Assembly: GCA_026414745.1 (NCBI GenBank) | Contig: JAOAIK010000032.1 | Location: forward strand, 1-55,653 | Direction of reading: 5' to 3' | DNA length: 55,653 nucleotides | From: Roseococcus sp. | Lineage (GTDB): Bacteria > Pseudomonadota > Alphaproteobacteria > Acetobacterales > Acetobacteraceae | Notes under the pieces: generated by a model | Told to the model about the DNA's origin: nothing | The model's input: only the letters and a program-made list of their open reading frames with translations | The model's database searches: none | Part shown: one piece after another, positions 1 to 6,734 of the stretch | Position numbering within the stretch: position 1 is the first letter of the stretch | Layout: each line of letters starts with the position of its first letter | Program-made: the position numbers and the translations under genes

Positions 1-1004
1 CAACCGCAGGCCTCGGCCGCGCGCGAGACCGCTTCGGCGCCGTCGGCGAGCAGGTTTATCGGGCGCGTCGCGACGAACACTGGCGGCGGCGCGCCGCGTT
101 CCCGCGCCAGGGCCGCGAAGCGCCGCATCAGGCCGTTGCGGCCCTCAAGCGGCACGTAGAGCACCGGCGCCGGCCGCGCCCGCCGGCCGAGAAAAGGCAG
201 CCCCGCGGCGACATGCCACGCGAGGTCGGGCGCCACCGTTGTCTTTCCGCACCCGGGCGGGCCGACGAGCAACGCGAGGTCGCCGGGATGCAGCAGCCCC
301 TTGACGAAATACGGCGTGTCCAGCGCCAGCGCGCCGACGCCCTCGGCGATCGGCCGGCAGTCCAGCGGGTCGCGCGCCGCGCGCACCGCCCCCACCGGCT
401 CGGCGGTTTCCAGGAGCGCGCGCAGCGTGTCGAGCGTGACGCCTTCGGGCAGCGCTTCAGCGAGGTCCCAAGCCGGCGGCCAGTGAGCGGGCACGTTCAC
501 CACCGCGACGCGCGCCGCGCCCGCCGTCAATGCGAGCTTCGCCGCTTCGGCGGCTGCCGCGCGGCCGGGCACGTCATTGTCGGGCCAGCAGGTGACGTGG
601 CGCCCGCGCAGCGGGGTCCAATCGGCCTTGGCGGCCGCCTGCGCGCCGCCGGGCCAGGTCGTCGCCGCGTAGTCCGGGAAAAGCGCCCCCGCCGCGTCGG
701 CACATTTCTCGCCCTCAACCACCAGCACGGGCGCATCGGGCCGCGCCGCAAGCCGATCCAGGCCGTAGAGCGGGCGCGGCGGCGGCGGCGCGCGCCAACG
801 CCAGCCGTCCGGGCCGGGGCTGTAGGGCAGAACCTCCTTCCGCCCCGCGGGCAAATCCGCCTCAAAGCGCGCCACGTAAAACAGCGGCTCGCCGCCCTCC
901 GTTCCGCGGTAGGTCCACACGCGCGAGGCGCGGCCGAGTCGCGGATGCCGCGGCACCTCGGGCGGGGGCGCGGCGAGGGAGGCGTGCATGCTGCCGTCAG
1001 CCAT
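1..1004 (-). CDS. Toprim-primase/AAA ATPase of a mobile element (partial, runs off the left end)
   Basis: This open frame has no stop before the window edge, so the C-terminus is missing; about 334 residues are visible. Residues 93-101 (VLVVEGEKC) carry the Toprim glutamate E97, and WPDND around 140-144 supplies the acidic pair. Residues 248-255 (GPPGCGKT) are a Walker A of the RepA/AAA_25 helicase type, followed by a VLYVPLEG strand. This order, Toprim then RecA-like ATPase, is known for phage and plasmid primase-helicases that start replication of the element. The ATG overlaps the stop of the upstream primase-like ORF by 8 nt (997-1004), so the two are translationally coupled. A second in-frame ATG lies 15 nt downstream. 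Fit to the broad family is good; the exact family and element type are inferred. Confidence 0.8.
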   Translation of the reverse strand, partial: MADGSMHASLAAPPPEVPRHPRLGRASRVWTYRGTEGGEPLFYVARFEADLPAGRKEVLPYSPGPDGWRWRAPPPPRPLYGLDRLAARPDAPVLVVEGEKCADAAGALFPDYAATTWPGGAQAAAKADWTPLRGRHVTCWPDNDVPGRAAAAEAAKLALTAGAARVAVVNVPAHWPPAWDLAEALPEGVTLDTLRALLETAEPVGAVRAARDPLDCRPIAEGVGALALDTPYFVKGLLHPGDLALLVGPPGCGKTTVAPDLAWHVAAGLPFLGRRARPAPVLYVPLEGRNGLMRRFAALARERGAPPPVFVATRPINLLADGAEAVSRAAEACG

Positions 1005-1350
1005 TGGCGCCGCCCTCCAACCCGAGCATCTGCGCCAGCCGCCGCGCCGCCTCGCTTTGCGAGCAGCGCCACACCGCCGCGGCGAGGCTCACCGGCTCGC
1101 CGCCCTTGTCGCCCGTGGCGAAATCGGCCCATCGGCCAGTGACCAGGTTGACCTTGCAGGATCGCCCCGCGCGCCCCGTCAGGTCACCGCAGACCCACTC
1201 GCGCCTTTCGCGCCCCCCCGGCAGCAGCTGCGCCACCAGCTCGGGCAAGCGCGCCAGCGCGGCGGCGTTGATGGCGGCAAAATCGACGCGGGCAGCCCGC
1301 GGCGTCGCGCGGCGCTCGCCTCGGCCTTGGGTTCGTCCAACTCGCATCAT
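997..1350 (-). CDS. Primase N-terminal-like protein of the mobile element
   Basis: A 117-residue protein. Residues 38-110 contain a glycine/aromatic pattern (NLVTGRWADFATGDKGG, then VSLAAAVWRCSQSEAARRLA) that I recognise as the N-terminal, CHC2-like region of phage and plasmid primases of alphaproteobacteria. In relatives as I know them this block is normally joined to the Toprim/ATPase half. Here it is a separate ORF whose stop overlaps the next start by 8 nt, so both halves are probably made together. No zinc-binding cysteine set is complete (only two Cys are in this block), so it is not a canonical zinc-finger primase domain. The start may be the second of the two initial ATG codons. Confidence 0.7.
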   Translation of the reverse strand: MMRVGRTQGRGERRATPRAARVDFAAINAAALARLPELVAQLLPGGRERREWVCGDLTGRAGRSCKVNLVTGRWADFATGDKGGEPVSLAAAVWRCSQSEAARRLAQMLGLEGGANG

Positions 1351-1446
1351 GCGCGCTCCTTCGAGGATGCGCGGCGCGGGGACGCTGGCGCGGGAAGCAG
1401 CGGTGCGCTATGGCGCGCCACCCGAGTTAGTGCCCGTTGCCTTCCG

Positions 1447-1478
1447 CCGCCCGGTGCCCCCGCGCCGGGCGGTTTTTT
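1447..1478 (+). terminator. Rho-independent terminator facing right
   Basis: CCGCCCGG (1447-1454) and CCGGGCGG (1465-1472) form a perfect 8-bp stem with a 10-nt loop, followed immediately by six T (1473-1478). The T-run reads on the plus strand, so it stops rightward transcription, although every recognised gene on both sides runs leftward. Its tail overlaps the stop codon of the excisionase-like ORF. Confidence 0.75.
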
Positions 1479-1755
1479 ATTCGGCACCGAGTTCGGCGCC
1501 GAGCAGGCGGCGCAGCGATTGCGCGTCGACCAGCGTTCGCCGCCCAACCCGCACCAGCTTCAGCCGCCCCTCGCGGGCGCGGCGGCGCAGCGTGGACGCC
1601 GACAAGCCCGACACATGGGACGCCTCGGCCAGTCCGTGGGCCAGCGGCGGCCCGGCGCGTCCAGCGCGCGCCGCTGCCGCATCGGCACATGTGAAGAAGT
1701 GCTCATGATTGCCCCCTGTTGCCGCAGCGCATCCCGCGCTGCCGGGGTGGATCAT
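1477..1755 (-). CDS. Excisionase-like helix-turn-helix DNA-binding protein (start uncertain, possible frameshift)
   Basis: The C-terminal half (from LAEASHVSG through STLRRRAREGRL and VRVGRRTLV to SLRRLL) matches the MerR-like HTH_17/excisionase fold of small proteins next to integrases. The longest frame starts at 1755, but the first 35 residues look unlike coding sequence. A better-looking start lies in another frame: ATG at 1704-1706 behind a G-rich Shine-Dalgarno (five G, 5 nt spacing), reading MSTSSHVPMRQRR. A TATGAT hexamer (minus strand, 1751-1756) would start transcription upstream of that ATG but inside the longer frame. Either the gene has suffered a frameshift between 1706 and about 1650, or the upstream ATG is chance. 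Function by family: DNA binding to control excision or transcription of the element. Confidence 0.6.
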   Translation of the reverse strand: MIHPGSAGCAAATGGNHEHFFTCADAAAARAGRAGPPLAHGLAEASHVSGLSASTLRRRAREGRLKLVRVGRRTLVDAQSLRRLLGAELGAE

Positions 1756-1785
1756 ACGGGGACGTGGACAGTCAAAAACCCCCGT

Positions 1786-2190
1786 CTACTTCCGCCCTTC
1801 CGATTGACACTTGTCTTGTTTGCGGAATTTTAGATGCGGCGGCGCGAATACTTCTGCGCGGCCGGTCGCTGGCGTGGTGCAGAATGCCGCCCATTCGGCC
1901 ATCAGGGCCGCGCGGCGCTCCAACAGGCCGGAGCGGCGGTAGGCGGCCGAGACCGCGTTGCCCACCTCATGCGCCAGCGCCCGTTCCGCCGTCTCCCGAT
2001 CGTGGGGGCGCGTGTCGTCCACCCACGTCGAGCATGAGGCGCGAAAGCCGTGAGGCACCGCCTCCCGCCCGTCCGGGTCGCGCCACGGCGCGAGCTGCCC
2101 TTCGCAGCGCGTCGCGTTCAGGCGGCGCATGACGGCGCTATTGCCCCGGCGGTGCGCCCGGGACGGTGCTGCTGCTGGGTGTGTCGGCAA
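1786..2190 (-). pseudogene. Tyrosine integrase, C-terminal fragment only
   Basis: From about 2135 leftwards the frame reads as the end of a P4-type tyrosine recombinase: PHGFRASCSTW holds the box II His and Arg, HEVGNAVSAAY holds the second His and the tyrosine nucleophile, followed by the usual RRSGLLERR tail and an extra C-terminal helix. A complete enzyme of this family has around 400 residues; here only about 115 are homologous and the whole N-terminal and central part is gone. Codons 1-19 of the ORF (2136-2190) are not integrase-like. The catalytic set is incomplete (the first Arg is lost), so this fragment should be inactive. It marks the edge of the element that holds the two primase ORFs. 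No tRNA or att repeat is visible beside it. Confidence 0.8.
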
Positions 2191-2611
2191 GCGGTGCGCT
2201 GCCGGCCGGTGGCGAAACGGTGGAGGCTCGCGCGGTGGAGGCCGAGCTGCGCCTTGCCCGTGGGACGGACAACAACGCGCAGCCGCGCGACCGAGACCGC
2301 ACCCTCGCGGTGGTCCAGGCGTGGACGGCCGACGTGCTGCGCAGCGCGGTGCGGATGAACCGCGAAGGCGACCGCCCGGCCGCGACGCACTTCCTGGAGC
2401 GCCAGCTGCGCTGGCTGGAACCCTATGCCCGCGGCGTGCCCGGCACCGAGACGCTGGTCGCGGAGCTGGTGCTGGTGCAGCGGCGGATCGGCGAGAGATG
2501 GGACGAGAGGTCTATTCGGCCGCCGTGAAGCGCGCGCGCTACGAGGAAGACTTCCGCGCGGCCCCCCGCGCCTCGATCGCCGAGCGCTTCAGCCGGCTGC
2601 CGGGGCGGTGA
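2160..2611 (+). pseudogene. VWA-domain protein, C-terminal remnant with a frameshift
   Basis: Frame 1 (about 2160-2505) reads ETVEARAVEAELRLA, then WTADVLRSAVRMNREGD, FLERQLRWLEPYARG and LVAELVLVQRRIGERWDER. The same protein then continues in another frame as EVYSAAVKRARYEEDF up to the stop at 2609-2611. Joining them needs a frameshift near 2505-2515. The pattern resembles the C-terminal helical part of large von Willebrand factor A domain proteins (Ca-activated channel type) of alphaproteobacteria; the VWA domain itself and the 5' end are missing. The break at the 5' side coincides with the end of the truncated integrase, so deletion at the element junction is the simplest explanation. The family assignment comes from memory of this C-terminal pattern and was not tested by search. 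Confidence 0.55.
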
Positions 2612-3008
2612 GCACGCCGAAGGTCATGGCCGAGGCGACGGACCTCCGCCGCCTCCTGCCCACCGTGGTCGCCGCGGCCGAGGGCGCGGGGCGCCTGCCG
2701 GCCGCCGAGTTCGCGCGGCCTGGCTGCCCGCGCGGCGCGGGCAGCCATGCTGACATCGACCGGGAGATCGAGGTCGGCCTGCGCGCGCCCCTCGACCGCG
2801 CCCGCGGCGATGAAGGCCCGCGCGACTTCATCCGACAGCAGGGCTGGGTGCTCATCGCCTGGCAGAATGCGTTCCGGCACCTGGCGCTCGGCATCCCTGT
2901 CGAGGCCGCGCGCGTGGAAGCGGTGGCGCGGGGCGGCGACACCGACACCAACGCCGCGATCTGCGGCGCGCTGCCCGGCGCTGCAGAGGGTCGCGAGGGC
3001 ATGTCTGG
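2608..3008 (+). pseudogene. Inositol-phosphatase-like/ADP-ribosylglycohydrolase gene, internally deleted and truncated
   Basis: The frame opens at GTG 2608 (overlapping the previous TGA as GTGA) or ATG 2626. Residues up to about 55 (LLPTVVAAAEGAGRL, HADIDREIEVGLRA) resemble the N-terminus of an inositol monophosphatase-like domain. They pass directly into GWVLIAWQNAFRHLALG and GGDTDTNAAICGAL, the conserved C-terminal core of ADP-ribosylglycohydrolases, whose Asp residues bind Mg. Intact proteins of either family are several hundred residues long, so most of both domains has been lost in frame. After about 3008 the frame runs into antisense of the next gene with no native end, 5 nt before the stop of the hydrolase on the other strand. 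The glycohydrolase part is secure; the phosphatase part is less so. Confidence 0.6.
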
Positions 3009-3012
3009 TTGG

Positions 3013-3891
3013 TCAGAGAAAGGCGTCGAGCGCGGCCAGCACCTCCTCCGGCGCTTCCTCGGCGAGGTAGTGGCCGCTCTCCACCGCATGGCCGGTCACC
3101 GGCCCATCCGCGTAGGCGCGCCAGACGGCGAGCGGGTCATACCACTCCCCGATCCTGCCCTTGCGCCCCCACAGCGCCAGCAGCGGGCAGGCGAGGCGCC
3201 GGCCCGCCGCGCGGCTGTCGCGGTCGTGCACGAGGTCGATGCCCGCCGCCGCGCGGTAGTCCTCGCAGATGGCGGCCACGGTGCCGGGCAGGCGCAGGGC
3301 GGCCAGGTAGTCGGCCCGCGCCTCGGGGTGGAAGAAGCCGCGGTCCTTGGGCTCGCGGCTGGTGTGGATGTCGAACCAGAGCGCCACATCCTGCTCGATC
3401 AGGCGCTCGGGCTGGGGGTGCGGTTGAGCGAGCCAGAACCAGTGGTAATAGCCCATGGCGAAGGCCATGTCCGCGTGCTCGAAGTGGTGCAGCGTGGGCA
3501 CGATGTCCATCACGCACAGGCGCGTCACCGCCTGCGGATGGTCGAGGGCGAGGCGGTGCGCGACGCGCGCGCCGCGGTCATGGCTGACGACGGCGAAGCG
3601 CGCGTGGCCCAGGCCGCGCATCAGCGCCAGCATGTCCTCGGCCATGGCGCGCTTGGCATAGGCGGCATGGTCGGCGCTGACCGGCGGCTTGGAGGAGAAG
3701 CCGTAGCCGCGCAGGTCGGGCGCGATGACGGTGAAGCGCCGCGCCAGCGCGGGCGCGACGCGGTGCCACATGGCGTGGGTCTGCGGGTTGCCGTGCAGGA
3801 GCAGCAGCGGCGGGCCCGCGCCCCCGCGGCGCAGGCGCAGCGCGATGCCGTTGGCCTCGCGCATCTCCAGGCTGAAGCCCTCGAAGAACAT
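3013..3891 (-). CDS. Haloacetate (fluoroacetate) dehalogenase-like alpha/beta hydrolase
   Basis: A 292-residue alpha/beta hydrolase. LLHGNPQTHAMWH is the oxyanion region, SHDRGARV holds the nucleophile Asp105 with the Arg106/Arg109 pair typical of fluoroacetate dehalogenases, and SGHYLAEE holds the catalytic His274. Members replace a halogen on haloacetates by hydroxyl through an Asp-ester intermediate; many relatives act on other small acids or epoxides, so the substrate is inferred. I chose the ATG at 3889-3891 because the family starts just before the FEGF segment; the longer open frame upstream is antisense of the next gene. It is divergent from the CMD-family gene, with 111 nt between the starts. 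Confidence 0.85.
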   Translation of the reverse strand: MFFEGFSLEMREANGIALRLRRGGAGPPLLLLHGNPQTHAMWHRVAPALARRFTVIAPDLRGYGFSSKPPVSADHAAYAKRAMAEDMLALMRGLGHARFAVVSHDRGARVAHRLALDHPQAVTRLCVMDIVPTLHHFEHADMAFAMGYYHWFWLAQPHPQPERLIEQDVALWFDIHTSREPKDRGFFHPEARADYLAALRLPGTVAAICEDYRAAAGIDLVHDRDSRAAGRRLACPLLALWGRKGRIGEWYDPLAVWRAYADGPVTGHAVESGHYLAEEAPEEVLAALDAFL

Positions 3892-4002
3892 GCGGCGATG
3901 CTGGCACCCCCTTGCCCGCACGGAAAGCACCCGCCGGCAGATTGACCGGCCCGCGTGCCCGCCGCAGGCTTCGCCCGCCACGCCAACGAGGGAGGAGCCG
4001 CC

Positions 4003-4455
4003 ATGGCCCAGGACGACGACGCGCTGTTCAACAAGGGGCTGCCCATCCGCCGGGCGGTGCTCGGCGCCGAGTATGTGGACGCGAGCCTCGAGAAGGCCGA
4101 CGACTTCATGATGGCCTTCCAGCGCATCACCACGGCCTGGGCCTGGGGCATGGCCTGGGGCGACCCGACGCTGGACCGCAAGACGCGCTCCATCATCAAC
4201 CTCGCCATGCTCACCGCCATGGGCAAGATCCCGGAGGTGAAGCTGCACGTGAAGGGCGCCCTGAACAACGGCGTCAGCGTCGAGGAAATCCGCGCCACGC
4301 TCTGCCACGCCGCCGCCTATGCCGGCATCCCCGCCGCGCTCGACGCCTTCAAGGCCGCGCATGAGGTGTTGCTGGCCGAGGGCGCGCTCACGCCCAAGGC
4401 CGCGACCCCGGCGGGGGAGGAGAAGCCCGCGAAGAAGAAGAAGGCGAAGAAGTAG
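4003..4455 (+). CDS. Carboxymuconolactone decarboxylase (AhpD-like) family protein with a lysine-rich tail
   Basis: A 150-residue all-helical CMD-family protein. GLPIRRAVLG at the N-terminus and LNNGVSVEEIRATLCHAAAYAG in the middle (the turn before the conserved His and Tyr) are family hallmarks. It lacks the AhpD CxxC pair, so it resembles gamma-carboxymuconolactone decarboxylase rather than AhpD. The start at 4003 follows a strong GGAGGAG ribosome site. The last 20 residues are unusual: an Ala/Pro/Glu linker ending in KPAKKKKAKK. The 3-hydroxyisobutyrate-dehydrogenase-like gene starts 5 nt downstream, so the two form an operon. Substrate unknown; a role in catabolism of an aromatic or branched acid fits the neighbours but is inference. 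Confidence 0.85.
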   Translation: MAQDDDALFNKGLPIRRAVLGAEYVDASLEKADDFMMAFQRITTAWAWGMAWGDPTLDRKTRSIINLAMLTAMGKIPEVKLHVKGALNNGVSVEEIRATLCHAAAYAGIPAALDAFKAAHEVLLAEGALTPKAATPAGEEKPAKKKKAKK

Positions 4456-4460
4456 CCGCC

Positions 4461-5354
4461 ATGGCGCGCCTCGCCTTCGCCGGCATCGGCAACATGGGCT
4501 GGCCGATGGCGGCCAACCTCCTCCGCGCGGGCCACGAGGTCGCGGTGTGCGACCTCTCCCCCGAGCGGGTGGCCCGCTTCGTCTCCGAGGTCGGCGGCCG
4601 CGGCGCGCATGGCGTCGCCGAGGCCTGCGAGGGCGCGGAGGCGCTCATCACCATCCTGCCCACCAGCCGCGAGGTGGCCATGGCGGCGGAGGCGGCCGCC
4701 GGCGCCCTGCCCGCGGGCGCTCTGTTCATCGACATGACCTCGGGCAACCCCTCCCGCACGCGGGAGATCGCGCGGATGCTCGCCCTGCACGGCATCCGCA
4801 TGGTGGACTGCCCCGTCTCGGGCGGCGTGCCGCGGGCAAGGACGGGCGAGCTCGCGATCATGGCCGGCGGCGAGGCGGCCGACCTCGACGCGGCGGAGCC
4901 GATCCTGCGCGCCATGGGCAGTTCGATCCATCGCTGCGGGCCCATCGGCGCGGGCCAGGCGATGAAGGCCCTGAACAACCTGGTCAGCGCCGGCGGCTTC
5001 CTCATCGGCATCGAGGCGCTGCTGATCGGCCAGAAGTTCGGGCTGGAGCCGGGGCTGATGGTGGACGTGCTGAACGCCTCGACCGGCATGAACAACTCCA
5101 CCCAGAAGAAGTTCCGGCAGTTCGTGCTGTCGCGCCGCTTCGACAGCGGCTTCGCGCTGGAGCTGATGGTCAAGGACCTCTCCATCGCGCTCGATGTCGG
5201 CAAGGAGGCCGGCGTGCCCACGCCGCTGGCCGCACTGACACGCGAGCTCTGGGCCGCCGCGCTCGCCCATCTCGGCCCCGGCGAGGACCACACCGCCATG
5301 GCGAAGCTTGCCGAGCGCCTCGCCGGGCAGGTGCTGGCCGGCGGGAATACGTGA
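4461..5354 (+). CDS. NAD(P)-dependent beta-hydroxyacid dehydrogenase (3-hydroxyisobutyrate dehydrogenase-like)
   Basis: A 297-residue protein with the N-terminal Rossmann motif GIGNMGWPMA (residues 8-17), the substrate-binding DCPVSGG block near residue 118, and the catalytic lysine K169 in GAGQAMKALNN. These are the standard marks of the 3-hydroxyisobutyrate/tartronate-semialdehyde reductase family, which oxidises beta-hydroxyacids reversibly in the cytoplasm. Length is normal. It follows the CMD-family gene by 5 nt and is probably co-transcribed with it. The exact substrate cannot be read from the sequence. Confidence 0.85.
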   Translation: MARLAFAGIGNMGWPMAANLLRAGHEVAVCDLSPERVARFVSEVGGRGAHGVAEACEGAEALITILPTSREVAMAAEAAAGALPAGALFIDMTSGNPSRTREIARMLALHGIRMVDCPVSGGVPRARTGELAIMAGGEAADLDAAEPILRAMGSSIHRCGPIGAGQAMKALNNLVSAGGFLIGIEALLIGQKFGLEPGLMVDVLNASTGMNNSTQKKFRQFVLSRRFDSGFALELMVKDLSIALDVGKEAGVPTPLAALTRELWAAALAHLGPGEDHTAMAKLAERLAGQVLAGGNT

Positions 5355-5433
5355 CGGGCGATTCAGCTTCGCCTCAGCAACGGTTCAGCGCGGATCAAGG
5401 CCACGCACTTTATTGCGCCGCACAACGCCGGGC

Positions 5434-5467
5434 TTGACATCCCCGCCACATGAACAATCTGTCATGT
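5434..5467 (+). promoter_or_regulatory. Candidate promoter and dyad operator of the metal-efflux operon
   Basis: TTGACA (5434-5439) is a perfect -35. An inverted repeat ACATGA-8 nt-TCATGT spans 5448-5467 and covers the place where the -10 must lie; a weak TGTCAT sits 20 nt after the -35. The left arm with its neighbours (ATGAACA) resembles ArsR/SmtB-family operators, while a long spacer covered by a dyad is typical of MerR-family promoters. Either would fit metal-responsive control of the genes that follow. No regulator gene is adjacent within the window. Confidence 0.45.
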
Positions 5468-5608
5468 GTCGGCCGGCGCTGGAGATCGCGGGCAAGCGAC
5501 ACGCCCCGGGGTCAAGGGGCCTGTTGAGCCGGCAGCCGGGTGCCCTGCGCCCGGACCCAGGGCGCTGAGCCGTGCGCTCTCCACACCGAAGGATGCTGGA
5601 GAGTCGCG
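5466..5608 (+). other. Structured untranslated leader upstream of the RND adaptor gene
   Basis: About 140 nt lie between the operator and the ATG. GTGTCG (5466-5471) pairs with CGACAC (5497-5502). Further on, GCCCTG (5542-5547)/CAGGGC (5558-5563) and GCGCCC (5547-5552)/GGGCGC (5560-5565) are two overlapping, mutually exclusive hairpins. In such GC-rich DNA some of this is expected by chance. I do not recognise a known riboswitch consensus. GGAG lies 8 nt before the ATG. Confidence 0.3.
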
Positions 5609-6730
5609 ATGAGCCCCCTCTTCGCGCGCCGCTGCTGCGCGCCCCTGTTCTTCTCCGCCCTTGCCGCCCCGGCGCTCGCCCAGCCCGGCACGGCGGAGGT
5701 GGCGATCCGCCTCGATGAGCGGCAGCTCCGCGCCGGCGGCATCGAGCTCGGCCGGCCCGAGCCCGAGACCGGCCCCTCCGAGCTGCTGCTGCCCGGGGCG
5801 GTGGTGGTGCCGCCGGGCCAGCTCCGCGTCGTGGCCGCCCCGGCCGCGGGGCTCGTCGAGACGATCCATGTCGCCCCGGACGAGCGCGTGCGCGCCGGCC
5901 AGGCGGTGGCCCGTCTGCGCTCGACCGAGCTCGTGGAGGCGCAGCGCCTGTTCCTCGAGGCCCGCACCCAGCACGACCTGGCCGCGGAGAAGCTGCGCCG
6001 CGATGAGCAGCTCCACCGCGAGCGGGTGATCGCCGAGCGCCGCCTCATCGTCACCCGCGCCGAGCACACGGCCGCCGCCGCCGCGCTGGACGAGCGCACG
6101 CAGATGCTCGGCCTGCTCGGCATGAGCGAGCACGAGATCGCCGAGCTCGCGCGCACGCGCCGCATCCAGCAGGCGCTGACGGTGACGAGCCCGATCGCGG
6201 GCGTGGTGCTGGGCCGCGCCGCCACCCCGGGCGAGCGCGTCGCCCAGGCCGCGCCGCTGCTCACCGTGGGCGATCTCGGCACGCTCTGGATCAACGTGCA
6301 GGTGCCGCTCGCCCGCGCCGCCGCGCTGGTGGAGAACGCCCGCGTGCTGGTTCCCGCCCAGGGGGTGGAGGGCTTCGTGCTGCGCGTGGGCCGCACCGCC
6401 GATGCGGCGACGCAGAGCGTGACGGCCGTGGCCGAGGTGAACCGCGGCGCCGAGGCGCTGCGCCCCGGCCAGGCGGTGACGGTCGCGCTGCAGCTGCGCG
6501 CCAACGGCACGCCGCAATGGCGCGTGCCGGCCGGCGCCGTGGTGCGCCACCGCGAGCGGAGCTGGGTGTTCGTGCGCACGGCCCAGGGCTTCCTCGCCCG
6601 CCCGGTGACGGTGCTGAACGAGACGGCGCAGTTCACCTCCATCCGCGGCCACCTCGCCGCCACCGACCAGATCGCGGTGCGCGGCATCCTGGCGCTGCTC
6701 GCCGAGCTCGCCGAAGCGGACCAGGGCTGA
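5609..6730 (+). CDS. RND efflux periplasmic adaptor subunit (CzcB/CusB-like)
   Basis: A 373-residue membrane-fusion protein. The signal peptide ends near LAAPALAQ (about residue 25). A barrel-sandwich half (VVVPPGQLRVVAAPAAG, VAPDERVRAGQAVARL) is followed by a helical hairpin rich in Glu/Arg (about residues 110-180) and the second lipoyl half (TSPIAGVVLGRAATPGERV), then the beta-barrel (GTLWINVQVPL). This is the order of Czc/Cus adaptors, which link the inner-membrane pump to the outer-membrane channel. There is no His- or Met-rich metal-binding N-terminus. The start at 5609 gives a proper signal peptide and has GGAG upstream; the open frame extends 5' without coding character. First gene of the B-A-C operon, 4 nt before the pump gene. 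Confidence 0.85.
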   Translation: MSPLFARRCCAPLFFSALAAPALAQPGTAEVAIRLDERQLRAGGIELGRPEPETGPSELLLPGAVVVPPGQLRVVAAPAAGLVETIHVAPDERVRAGQAVARLRSTELVEAQRLFLEARTQHDLAAEKLRRDEQLHRERVIAERRLIVTRAEHTAAAAALDERTQMLGLLGMSEHEIAELARTRRIQQALTVTSPIAGVVLGRAATPGERVAQAAPLLTVGDLGTLWINVQVPLARAAALVENARVLVPAQGVEGFVLRVGRTADAATQSVTAVAEVNRGAEALRPGQAVTVALQLRANGTPQWRVPAGAVVRHRERSWVFVRTAQGFLARPVTVLNETAQFTSIRGHLAATDQIAVRGILALLAELAEADQG

Positions 6731-6734
6731 GACC

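Noticed and set aside
213..1142. Long plus-strand open frame opposite the primase region
   Set aside because: Arg/Pro/Ala-rich, no recognisable domain, and antisense to the coding frame with clear Toprim and Walker motifs.
1804..1836. Promoter-like TTGACA followed by an AT-rich stretch on the plus strand
   Set aside because: No acceptable -10 at 16-18 nt and it lies inside the integrase C-terminal codons; no rightward gene follows.
5466..5608. Cobalamin, NiCo or yybP-ykoY riboswitch in the czcB leader
   Set aside because: Looked for their conserved cores; only generic GC stems were found.
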